Positions 1 through 5,428 of a stretch of DNA of 6,605 nucleotides are shown here, one piece after another (within the stretch, counting starts at the first letter, position 1; each line of letters starts with the position of its first letter). The position numbers and the translations under genes are program-made. Below the pieces are notes generated by a model, which saw only the letters and a program-made list of their open reading frames with translations, did not search any database and had not been told where the DNA came from. Location: contig CAZLZS010000020.1 in the NCBI GenBank assembly GCA_964564105.1, positions 1 to 6,605 of the forward strand. Reading direction: 5' to 3'. Source of the DNA: JACOZG01 sp964564105 (GTDB lineage Bacteria > Patescibacteriota > Minisyncoccia > Phycocordibacterales > JACOZG01).

Positions 1-98
1 TATTAGCGCCGTTGATATTGAAGGAATTGGATCAAGTGCTGGTAGCGACCTCATAATAAAGAAAAAATAATATGGGAGTTCAAATCTCCCCCCGCGCA
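1..98 (+). ncRNA. 3' end of a tRNA-like RNA, possibly tmRNA (partial)
   Basis: A perfect tRNA-type T arm is visible: stem GGGAG (74-78), loop TTCAAAT (79-85), stem CTCCC (86-90). It is followed by a seven-base acceptor-like 3' strand CCCGCGC (91-97) and discriminator A98. CCA is not encoded (TCG follows). Bases 44-73 do not fold into the anticodon stem and variable loop of an ordinary tRNA. Further upstream is a hairpin: bases 3-9 and 12-16 pair with 31-35 and 36-43, leaving C10 and G11 as a bulge. A T arm plus acceptor end preceded by a structured, non-tRNA region is what the 3' end of tmRNA (ssrA) looks like, and GGATCAAGTGCTGGTAG (29-45) loosely recalls the conserved GACTAAGC-TGTAG stretch there. 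Against tmRNA, position 70 of the acceptor would be C rather than the U of the usual G3-U70 alanine identity pair. A degenerate or intron-containing tRNA is the alternative. The 5' end lies outside the window. Confidence 0.42.
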
Positions 99-112
99 TC
101 GTAACTTCATTT

Positions 113-128
113 TTGTCAAGGATGACAA
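113..128. repeat. Inverted repeat over the -35 region, possible operator
   Basis: TTGTCA (113-118) and TGACAA (123-128) form a perfect 6-bp inverted repeat around AGGA. The right half contains the ATGACA -35 hexamer of the promoter at 122-149, so a protein bound here could block that promoter. The core TGTCAAGG (114-121) recurs at 5423-5430 and, inverted, at 5436-5443. The geometry is seen directly; the operator role is inference. Confidence 0.35.
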
Positions 129-149
129 CTTGGCCGATCGTGATATACT
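122..149 (+). promoter_or_regulatory. Sigma70-type promoter for the zinc microprotein
   Basis: ATGACA (122-127, 5 of 6 matches to TTGACA) and TATACT (144-149, 5 of 6 to TATAAT) are separated by 16 bases. Transcription would begin near 156, giving about 50 bases of leader before the ATG at 206. This is the best-matched promoter in the window. Confidence 0.55.
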
Positions 150-168
150 TATAGAGCTACGGTCGAAT

Positions 169-196
169 TTGATTAAAAATAAGCAATAATTTAAAT
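169..196 (+). promoter_or_regulatory. Possible second, leaderless promoter for the microprotein
   Basis: TTGATT (169-174) and TTAAAT (191-196) have a 16-base spacer. Initiation would fall at about 203-206, directly at the ATG. The region is AT-rich, so chance matches are easy. It is listed because this gene has no Shine-Dalgarno sequence and two other genes here also have a -10 element just before their start. Confidence 0.25.
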
Positions 197-205
197 TTTT
201 TCACT

Positions 206-298
206 ATGGCCGAAGAAACTAAGTGCCCAACCTGCATGCATGTCCACAATAAGCCCGATGGCACCTGTGGCCAGTGCGGTTGCACGATCAAGGTTTAG
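206..298 (+). CDS. 30-residue zinc-ribbon-like microprotein
   Basis: I do not recognise a named family. The product has 30 residues with five cysteines: C7 and C10 (CPTC), then C21, C24 and C26 (CGQCGC), with H12 and H14 between. CxxC-x10-CxxC is the ligand pattern of a zinc ribbon, so a tiny zinc-binding protein is likely. There is no hydrophobic segment or signal peptide, so it should be cytosolic. The ATG at 206 lacks a Shine-Dalgarno sequence. A promoter lies upstream (122-149) and a strong terminator (321-357) follows, so it appears to be a single-gene transcript. Regular motif spacing plus its own promoter and terminator argue that it is real despite its length. The zinc binding is inference from spacing, and its partner (protein, DNA or RNA) is unknown. 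Confidence 0.72.
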   Translation: MAEETKCPTCMHVHNKPDGTCGQCGCTIKV

Positions 299-299
299 A

Positions 300-318
300 G
301 CGCCAAAGTGTTTGGCGC
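300..318 (+). other. GC-rich hairpin just after the microprotein stop
   Basis: GCGCCAAA (300-307) pairs exactly with TTTGGCGC (311-318) around a 3-base loop, starting two bases after the TAG. No T tract follows, so it is not a terminator by itself. It stands two bases ahead of the true terminator and could protect the 3' end of the short mRNA. Confidence 0.6.
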
Positions 319-320
319 CA

Positions 321-357
321 GCAAAATCCCCGGCTACAGCGGGGATTTTGCGTTTTT
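321..357 (+). terminator. Intrinsic terminator of the microprotein gene
   Basis: GCAAAATCCCC (321-331) pairs perfectly with GGGGATTTTGC (341-351) over 11 bp, with a 9-base loop, followed by GTTTTT (352-357). It ends the transcript of the zinc-ribbon microprotein and separates it from the next small gene. Confidence 0.88.
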
Positions 358-365
358 CGTCACTC

Positions 366-395
366 GTGATATCATTGCCGCCAGATTGATATTTT
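366..395 (+). promoter_or_regulatory. Weak candidate promoter for the 76-residue orphan
   Basis: GTGATA (366-371) and TATTTT (390-395) are 18 bases apart and would start transcription near 402, some 30 bases before the ATG at 432. Both hexamers match only four positions. Some promoter is needed here because a strong terminator ends at 357. Confidence 0.25.
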
Positions 396-431
396 GGTTT
401 TTGGGCGAGTGCTGTTTTGAAAGGATTAAGC

Positions 432-662
432 ATGGACGCGCGGCGGGAAAAAGTTTTTACGATTCCGGCGGGGATGGACGATGACGAGAGCGAGGTGAAA
501 GCGAAAGCTGTTCAGGCGGCGGTGGCGGAGTGGGGGGTGAAAACCGAAAATCTCAGGGTTGAATGCCCGCAGTGGCATGGTCCGGCTGATCGCATCTCTT
601 CGAAAATGCCGGTCGTAGGTTGCTACAGTGTCACGATTGCTGTCCTAACAGTCAGTAGCTGA
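432..662 (+). CDS. Hypothetical 76-residue acidic protein
   Basis: I do not recognise this protein. The ATG at 432 is chosen because AAAGGA (420-425) sits six bases before it; the in-frame TTG at 417 lies on the wrong side of that site. The product starts MDARREKVF, has an acidic stretch (DDDESE, about residues 16-21), a probable helix (about 20-36) and only two cysteines, in VECPQW and VGCYSV. The last 18 residues are hydrophobic and rich in V, I and T but too short and too polar for a secure membrane helix. It stands alone between two terminators (321-357 and 685-735). The base composition resembles the surrounding genes. The tidy gene layout supports a real gene, but no function can be assigned. 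Confidence 0.55.
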   Translation: MDARREKVFTIPAGMDDDESEVKAKAVQAAVAEWGVKTENLRVECPQWHGPADRISSKMPVVGCYSVTIAVLTVSS

Positions 663-684
663 ATCTCTCTCCGCATCTTCGGCG

Positions 685-735
685 ACCCCGGCCCGGTCAG
701 CAAAAACATTATTGCTGGCTGGCGTCGGGGTTTTT
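685..735 (+). terminator. Strong long-stem terminator
   Basis: CCCCG (686-690) pairs with CGGGG (726-730), and CCGGTCAGCAA (693-703) with TTGCTGGCTGG (712-722) with two G-U pairs; a small internal loop separates the two helices and the apical loop is 704-711. TTTTT (731-735) follows. It ends the transcript of the 76-residue orphan immediately before the promoter of the kinase operon. Confidence 0.88.
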
Positions 736-753
736 GTTTGTGCGGGGGTGCGC

Positions 754-759
754 TATAAT
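754..759 (+). promoter_or_regulatory. -10 element of the kinase-pilus operon
   Basis: A perfect TATAAT ends seven bases before the ATG at 767, so transcription should start at or within a base or two of that ATG. The -35 region falls in the T tract of the preceding terminator (731-736, TTTTTG, weak). No other promoter-like sequence is seen for the operon. Confidence 0.5.
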
Positions 760-766
760 TTTTTCT

Positions 767-1894
767 ATGACCGAAGCTGAACTGCGCGAAAAACAAGAAC
801 AGTTGAACGCCATCCTGTCATCAATGGCCGAAGGTTTGATCGCCATTGATAATGACCGCCGCGTCATCCTGATGAATCAGGCCGCCGGCATCTTGCTCCG
901 GACCGCGCCCCAGGAGGCCACTGGCCAAGATATTCGTCAAATCTTGCGCTCTTATCGCGACGGCGTGGAGTTGCCGTACAAAGATTTGCCGATTGAGAAA
1001 GCCATGACTGAACGCAACATTATTTCCGTTGGTCTTTTGGAAAACCTTTCGGTTAGGATCAAGAACGGTCGTCTCTTCCCGGCGGCAATGATGATCGCGC
1101 CGCTTCTAAACAAGGGTGAAGTCTCGGGCGCGATTATCCTGTTTCGCGACATCACCAAAGACAAAGAAATTGACCGCGCCAAGACCGAATTCGTGTCACT
1201 AGCCTCACATCAGTTGAAGACACCGCTCTCGGCCATCAATTGGTATTCGGAAATGATGCTCGAAGAAGAAGTTGGCCCCCTGAATGACAAACAGAAAGAG
1301 TATTTGAAAAATCTCTATGACGCCAATCGCCGGATGGTTGAACTCGTCAACTCGCTCCTTAACGTGTCGCGGATTGACCTTGGTACTTTTGCCGTTGAAC
1401 CGACCCCGACAGATTTTGCCGCTGTGGCCGATGGCGTCTTGGCCGAACTCGCGCCCCAGATCGCGCTGAAGAAGTTGTATCTGAACAAAGAATTTGATTC
1501 CCAGGTGCCGAAGATCAACGCCGATGTCAAACTTGTCCGCATCGTCTTTCAAAATCTTTTATCCAACGCTGTTAAGTACACGGCCCCGGGTGGCTCCCTC
1601 GGCCTAACTATCAAGAGAGAGGGTGAGAATGTGCTGATTCGTGTCACCGACACCGGCTACGGCATCCCGGCCGCCGATCAAGGAAAAATATTTACCAAAC
1701 TTTTCCGAGCTGATAATATTAGGGATAAAGAAGCAGAGGGTACCGGCCTCGGCCTCTACATTGTCAAAGCAGTGGTGGAGGAAGTCGGCGGCCGGATTTG
1801 GTTTGATTCCCTCGAGGGTCGAGGTACCACCTTTTTTATCACCTTGCCGCTCGCCGGCATGCCCAAGAAAGAAGGCGTCAAGGGTTTAACTTAA
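767..1894 (+). CDS. Soluble PAS-domain sensor histidine kinase
   Basis: This is the sensor half of a two-component system; it autophosphorylates on histidine and passes the phosphate to a receiver, presumably the next gene product. The 375 residues run: a short N-terminal helix, a PAS domain (about 11-128), a HisKA dimerisation helix with H-box SLASHQLKTPLSAI (phosphoacceptor H148), and a HATPase_c domain with N-box QNLLSNAVKY (N267), G1 box DTGYGI (295-300), F box FTKLF (309-313), G2 box GTGLGL (325-330) and G3 box GRGTTF (351-356). No membrane segment is present, so it senses a cytoplasmic signal. The residue after H148 is Gln rather than the common Glu or Asp. The ATG at 767 is chosen over the in-frame TTG at 734 because PAS-kinase sequence begins there and TATAAT lies just before it. 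It leads the pilus operon. Confidence 0.95.
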   Translation: MTEAELREKQEQLNAILSSMAEGLIAIDNDRRVILMNQAAGILLRTAPQEATGQDIRQILRSYRDGVELPYKDLPIEKAMTERNIISVGLLENLSVRIKNGRLFPAAMMIAPLLNKGEVSGAIILFRDITKDKEIDRAKTEFVSLASHQLKTPLSAINWYSEMMLEEEVGPLNDKQKEYLKNLYDANRRMVELVNSLLNVSRIDLGTFAVEPTPTDFAAVADGVLAELAPQIALKKLYLNKEFDSQVPKINADVKLVRIVFQNLLSNAVKYTAPGGSLGLTIKREGENVLIRVTDTGYGIPAADQGKIFTKLFRADNIRDKEAEGTGLGLYIVKAVVEEVGGRIWFDSLEGRGTTFFITLPLAGMPKKEGVKGLT

Positions 1895-1905
1895 ATAATC
1901 TAATC

Positions 1906-2304
1906 GTGGTGGAAGAAAAAATACCTGGTCGGATCCTGCTCGTTGAGGACGATAAATTTTTATCAACAGCGCTCGCGGATAAGCTGGCGCGCGAGGGCTT
2001 TACCGTGACTAAGGCGGTAAATGGCGAAGAGGCCCTGGCGAAAGTGCGGCTGGCGCGACCTGACCTCGTGCTCTTAGATCTGATTATGCCGCAAAAAACC
2101 GGTTTTGAGGTGCTCGCCGAACTAAAGCTGGAACCGAGCACCAAAGATATTCCGGTCATCGTGTTGTCTAATCTTGGGCAGGAAGTGGATATTAAAAAAG
2201 CCAAAGATCTGGGCGCCCGCGATTACCTGGTCAAGTCCGATGTCGAGATGAAAACCGTGGTGGAGAAAATCAAAGCGGAATTAGCCAAGGCCGGTCAGTC
2301 CTAA
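1906..2304 (+). CDS. Single-domain (CheY-like) response regulator
   Basis: This is a receiver domain alone, 132 residues, without a DNA-binding or enzymatic output domain. The phosphorylation site is complete: acidic pocket E14-D15-D16, phosphoacceptor D58 in LVLLDLIMP, switch Ser88 in VIVLSN, and Lys110 in YLVKS. It should accept phosphate from the histidine kinase encoded 11 bases upstream and act by binding a protein. The gene that follows is the pilus ATPase, which makes the pilus machinery the natural target; that link is inference from gene order. The start is GTG at 1906; a second GTG directly behind it (1909) would also do. No Shine-Dalgarno sequence is visible, so translation probably depends on coupling to the kinase gene. 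Confidence 0.93.
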   Translation: MVEEKIPGRILLVEDDKFLSTALADKLAREGFTVTKAVNGEEALAKVRLARPDLVLLDLIMPQKTGFEVLAELKLEPSTKDIPVIVLSNLGQEVDIKKAKDLGARDYLVKSDVEMKTVVEKIKAELAKAGQS

Positions 2305-2309
2305 ACTCT

Positions 2310-4019
2310 GTGGAAATTTCAGCCGCCGAACTGAAAAAATTGTTGGTCGAACCCGGGCTCGTCTCGGCGGCGGATTTCGACGCGGCGGTGGCGGAAAGTC
2401 AGGCCGAACGCGAGACTCTCTGGGCCGTGCTGGTGGATAAAGATTTAATTCGTGACGGTCAGCTCGGCAAACTAGTGGCCGAGGCCCACAACTTTCGTTG
2501 GCTGGATCTCCGGCGCGAGACGGTCGAGCCGGCGATTCTCGCGCAGGTGCCGGAACTAGTCGCCCGGCGCCGCGGGGTCATCGCCCTCTCGCGCGGGCCC
2601 GCGGGAATCAAGGTCGGCCTCGTCGACCCGACTGATCTCGCCACCATCCATCTTTTGGAAAAACGTCTCGGCGATCGGATTCAGCCTTTTTTTATCACCC
2701 GGCGCGACCTCGCCGAAGCCCTGACTAATTATAAAGGCAGTTTGAAGGCGGAGTTTGAAGAGACGTTGCGGCGAGTGCTTGATGAACGGCTCGGCCGCGA
2801 GGAGCGAGACAATCAGACGATCAGACTGGTTGATCTGCTATTGCGATACGGTCATCAGAATAAGGCTTCGGATATTCACCTCGAGCCCTATCGCGACAAG
2901 GTGCTGGTCCGTTTTCGGATCGACGGGGTGTTACACGATGTGTTGGCGGTGCCGAAAACTCTGTCGGATATCATCCTGACCCGTCTTAAAATTCTGGCCC
3001 GGATGCGGACGGACGAACATCGCTCGGCCCAGGACGGCAAACTCCAATTCGCGGCGCCGGCCGCCTCGGTCGGACGGGAGGAGACCGTGGATGTGCGCGT
3101 TTCCATCGTGCCGGTGACCGAAGGCGAGAACGCGGTCCTCCGTCTTTTATCCGAACAAAGTCGCCAATTCAGTTTGGCCGATCTGGGACTCGGGGAGGCG
3201 GATCTCGTTAAGGTCAAGCGGGCGATCGATAATCCCCACGGTATGATCTTGGTCACCGGCCCGACCGGCTCGGGTAAAACCACCACGGTTTATGCGCTGG
3301 TGAAAATTTTGAACACCCGCGATGTCCATGTCTCGACCATCGAGGATCCGGTCGAGTATGATATTGAGGGTGTTAGCCAAATTCAGGTTAACCCCAAGAC
3401 CAACCTGACTTTTGCCTCGGGCCTCCGGGCCATTGTCCGTCAAGATCCAGACATCATTGTCGTGGGGGAAATTCGCGACGAGGAAACAGCCGGCATCGCC
3501 GTCAATTCGGCGATGACCGGTCACTTGGTGCTTTCTACTCTCCATGCCAATGACGCGGCGACCACTCTGCCGCGGCTCCTTGATATGGGCATTGAGCCGT
3601 TTCTCGTATCCTCAACCGTCAATGTGGTGGTGGCCCAGCGTTTGGTCCGTAAGGTCTGCGACCGCTGCCGGATCTCCGCGCCGCCGACCGCTGAGTCAGT
3701 CGCGCTGATTAACCGCGAGCCAGAATTGAAGCGGGCGTTTAAAGAACGGGGCTACAGCCGTTTGAATAAATTAATCTTTTACCGCGGCGCCGGCTGCGAT
3801 TTGTGCAGTCGCACTGGTTACCAGGGCCGCGTGGGCATTTTCGAAGTGCTTGCGATGACTGACGCGATCAAGGCGTTGGTCGTAGCCCGGGCGTCCTCGA
3901 ACGAAATTGTGAAAGCTGCCAGAAAATTAGATATGACCACGATGCTCGAAGATGGTTTAGACAAAGTGCTGGTTGGTTTGACGACACTCGAGGAAGTGCT
4001 GCGGGTGACCAAAATTTAA
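2310..4019 (+). CDS. pilB: Type IV pilus/type II secretion assembly ATPase, PilB/GspE family
   Basis: This is the cytoplasmic hexameric ATPase that drives insertion of pilin subunits into the growing fibre. Its 569 residues are the usual length for PilB. Order: an N-terminal GspE_N/MshEN-like domain (about 1-140), the N2 domain with SDIHLEP (187-193), Walker A GPTGSGKT (317-324), Asp box IEDPVEY (344-350), Walker B DIIVVGEIRD (381-390), His box GHLVLSTLHAND (404-415), and a zinc site from C450, C453, C496 and C499. All catalytic motifs are intact. The four cysteines and the absence of PilT hallmarks favour an extension ATPase over a retraction ATPase. It starts at GTG 2310, five bases after the response regulator stop, without a clear ribosome binding site, and lies three bases before the platform gene. 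The N-terminal domain lacks the Arg and Gly of the c-di-GMP-binding motif. Confidence 0.95.
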   Translation: MEISAAELKKLLVEPGLVSAADFDAAVAESQAERETLWAVLVDKDLIRDGQLGKLVAEAHNFRWLDLRRETVEPAILAQVPELVARRRGVIALSRGPAGIKVGLVDPTDLATIHLLEKRLGDRIQPFFITRRDLAEALTNYKGSLKAEFEETLRRVLDERLGREERDNQTIRLVDLLLRYGHQNKASDIHLEPYRDKVLVRFRIDGVLHDVLAVPKTLSDIILTRLKILARMRTDEHRSAQDGKLQFAAPAASVGREETVDVRVSIVPVTEGENAVLRLLSEQSRQFSLADLGLGEADLVKVKRAIDNPHGMILVTGPTGSGKTTTVYALVKILNTRDVHVSTIEDPVEYDIEGVSQIQVNPKTNLTFASGLRAIVRQDPDIIVVGEIRDEETAGIAVNSAMTGHLVLSTLHANDAATTLPRLLDMGIEPFLVSSTVNVVVAQRLVRKVCDRCRISAPPTAESVALINREPELKRAFKERGYSRLNKLIFYRGAGCDLCSRTGYQGRVGIFEVLAMTDAIKALVVARASSNEIVKAARKLDMTTMLEDGLDKVLVGLTTLEEVLRVTKI

Positions 4020-4022
4020 ACG

Positions 4023-5063
4023 ATGATAGTCAATTTGACATCCAGGGCGATTCTGGCCAAGCACCTCGCAGTGATGTTGACTGCCGGTTTGACCCTTTCT
4101 GAAGCGCTGGCGGTGGCGATTGATTCGACGGCCGGAAACTTAAAAAGGGTGTTAAGGCGCGTTCAGCAGTCGGTGCAATCCGGCACCGCCTTTTCCCAGG
4201 CGCTTGGCGCTTACCCGAAGGTTTTCTCCGGCGTTTTCGTGAGCGCCGTCTATGCCGGCGAACGTTCCGGCAATCTCGCCGTCAATCTCGCTAATCTCTC
4301 GCGGGCGCTGGAAAAGGAGCGCGCGCTTCTCGCCAAAGTCAAGGGGGCGATGATCTATCCGGCGATCGTGCTTGCCGCCGCCGTAGCCCTGGGACTCGGC
4401 CTGGCTTTTTTTATTCTGCCTAAAATTACGCCGCTCTTCCGCGGTTTGCGGATTGCTCTACCCTGGACCACTCGTTTGCTCATCTCGTTTGCTGATTTTA
4501 TTGATGCCCACGGGGCTGCTTTTTTTCTGGGACTGGTCCTCGGCGCGATTTTTCTCCCCTGGCTTTTGAAACGGCGCTCGCTCGCCTTTCTGACTCATTG
4601 GTGCCTCCTTCATTTTCCGGCCGTTGGGAGAATTTCCGCCAATCTCAATTTGGCGCGGTTGGCCGGGACTATCGGTCTCCTCTTAAAAAGCGGCGTCAAT
4701 ATCGACGAGACCTTAGCCATTGCTGAAAAGACGACGGGTAATTTTTACTACCGCCGGGCCCTGCGCCGGATTAGTGCCGATGTCGGCCGGGGCCTTAAAC
4801 TCTCCGAGAGTTTCGAGCGGTTCCCCAAGCTTTTTCCGCTCCTCTTTAGCCGGATGGCGCGAGTCGGCGAGGTCTCGGGCCGGTTTGAGGAAACTTTCTT
4901 TTACCTCACTGATTTTTACGAAGACGAAGTGGACGCCGCCGCCAAGTCGCTCTCAACGGCGCTCGAGCCGATCCTGCTTCTGGTCATCGGTCTGGTCGTC
5001 GCCGGCCTGGCCCTCTCTATCATCACGCCGATCTACGAGATTACGGGAAACATTCGGCGGTAG
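4023..5063 (+). CDS. pilC: Pilus inner-membrane platform protein, PilC/GspF family
   Basis: This integral membrane protein couples the assembly ATPase to the pilin pool. The 346 residues hold two T2SSF repeats: the first about 8-135, with the signature YAGERSGNL (77-85), the second about 205-337, with RVGEVSGRFEE (280-290). Likely membrane helices lie at about 112-135, 164-183 and 315-337. Many PilC proteins have around 400 residues; this one lacks the N-terminal extension and begins almost directly with the first cytoplasmic helical domain. The ATG at 4023 follows the ATPase stop by three bases, a coupled arrangement and the strongest evidence for the start. It is the last gene of the operon; a hairpin overlaps its stop codon (5057-5094). 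Confidence 0.94.
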   Translation: MIVNLTSRAILAKHLAVMLTAGLTLSEALAVAIDSTAGNLKRVLRRVQQSVQSGTAFSQALGAYPKVFSGVFVSAVYAGERSGNLAVNLANLSRALEKERALLAKVKGAMIYPAIVLAAAVALGLGLAFFILPKITPLFRGLRIALPWTTRLLISFADFIDAHGAAFFLGLVLGAIFLPWLLKRRSLAFLTHWCLLHFPAVGRISANLNLARLAGTIGLLLKSGVNIDETLAIAEKTTGNFYYRRALRRISADVGRGLKLSESFERFPKLFPLLFSRMARVGEVSGRFEETFFYLTDFYEDEVDAAAKSLSTALEPILLLVIGLVVAGLALSIITPIYEITGNIRR

Positions 5064-5094
5064 TCTTCTTTGTTCCTTACCGCACTTTTCTTTT
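5057..5094 (+). terminator. Weak terminator at the end of the pilus operon
   Basis: GCGGTA (5057-5062), overlapping the pilC stop codon, pairs with TACCGC (5078-5083) across a 15-base loop, and a T-rich tail (TTTTCTTTT, 5086-5094) follows after two bases. The stem is only 6 bp and the loop is large, so read-through into the next gene is plausible. Confidence 0.45.
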
Positions 5095-5136
5095 CATTCA
5101 CCCCGTGCTAGCTTGTTGGACAGAAAGGAGGACAAC

Positions 5137-5349
5137 ATGTTCTTTTGGTGGAGAAAAAAGAAAACTCCGGATGAAGTTTGGGAAGCATTATGTGATTTTT
5201 TCGAAGAACATCAGAAGGAGGATGATCTCAAGTTAGCTCTGAAAAACTTTTTGAACCAATATCGGGATAAACCTTATTTTAAAGATCTTGTTGATAAGGC
5301 GAAGGCTTGGTTTCTACTCCTTCGAGCCGAAGATAAAAGATCAAAATGA
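5137..5349 (+). CDS. Hypothetical 70-residue charged protein
   Basis: I do not recognise a family. The ATG at 5137 is fixed by a near-perfect Shine-Dalgarno sequence, AAAGGAGG (5124-5131), five bases ahead, the strongest in the window. The product begins MFFWWRKKK, an aromatic then basic N-terminus that could touch the membrane surface, followed by alternating acidic and basic helices (about 11-67) and ending in a basic tail. The helical, highly charged composition suggests a small all-alpha protein. It is AT-richer than the operon before it, uses a Shine-Dalgarno sequence where its neighbours do not, and has its own terminator (5371-5407), so it looks like a separate unit, perhaps acquired separately. 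A weak extended -10 (TGCTAGCTT, 5106-5114) is the only promoter candidate. Confidence 0.72.
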   Translation: MFFWWRKKKTPDEVWEALCDFFEEHQKEDDLKLALKNFLNQYRDKPYFKDLVDKAKAWFLLLRAEDKRSK

Positions 5350-5370
5350 ATCCTCGATAGCGAATCAACC

Positions 5371-5407
5371 AAGGACCCGTTTCGTTTCGGCGCGCGGGTC
5401 TTTTTTT
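5371..5407 (+). terminator. Intrinsic terminator of the 70-residue orphan
   Basis: GACCCG (5374-5379) pairs with CGGGTC (5395-5400), and AAG (5371-5373) can add pairs with the start of the T tract. Seven T residues (5401-5407) follow directly. The T tract and the position 22 bases after a stop codon make this a convincing terminator. Confidence 0.85.
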
Positions 5408-5410
5408 ATC

Positions 5411-5428
5411 GTATGTCAAGTATGTCAA
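5411..5428. repeat. Tandem 9-bp direct repeat
   Basis: GTATGTCAA occurs twice with no gap (5411-5419 and 5420-5428). The second copy runs into the palindrome at 5423-5443. Together they present three TGTCAA cores within 33 bases, an arrangement typical of a cooperative binding site. No protein can be named. Confidence 0.5.

Noticed and set aside
6..98. A complete tRNA gene from 6 to 98
   Set aside because: The 5' acceptor candidate GCGCCGT mismatches CCCGCGC at two positions, and neither a D stem nor an anticodon stem around CTCATAA can be formed.
417..431. Upstream TTG start for the 76-residue orphan
   Set aside because: The TTG precedes and partly overlaps the AAAGGA site that serves the ATG at 432, so the shorter form is favoured.
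734..766. TTG start at 734 for the histidine kinase
   Set aside because: It would sit inside the T tract of the preceding terminator and upstream of the TATAAT promoter element; the added residues do not resemble the family.
1205..1552. Open frame on the minus strand opposite the kinase
   Set aside because: It has no family resemblance or ribosome binding site and lies wholly within an intact, well-recognised gene.
3147..3545. Open frame on the minus strand opposite pilB
   Set aside because: It is antisense to the Walker A and B region of an intact ATPase and shows no domain of its own; codon bias of the sense gene explains it.
4720..5136. Long upstream extension of the 70-residue orphan into pilC
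   Set aside because: The extension is a frame-shifted reading of pilC rich in Ser and Arg; the strong Shine-Dalgarno sequence at 5124-5131 sets the start at 5137.
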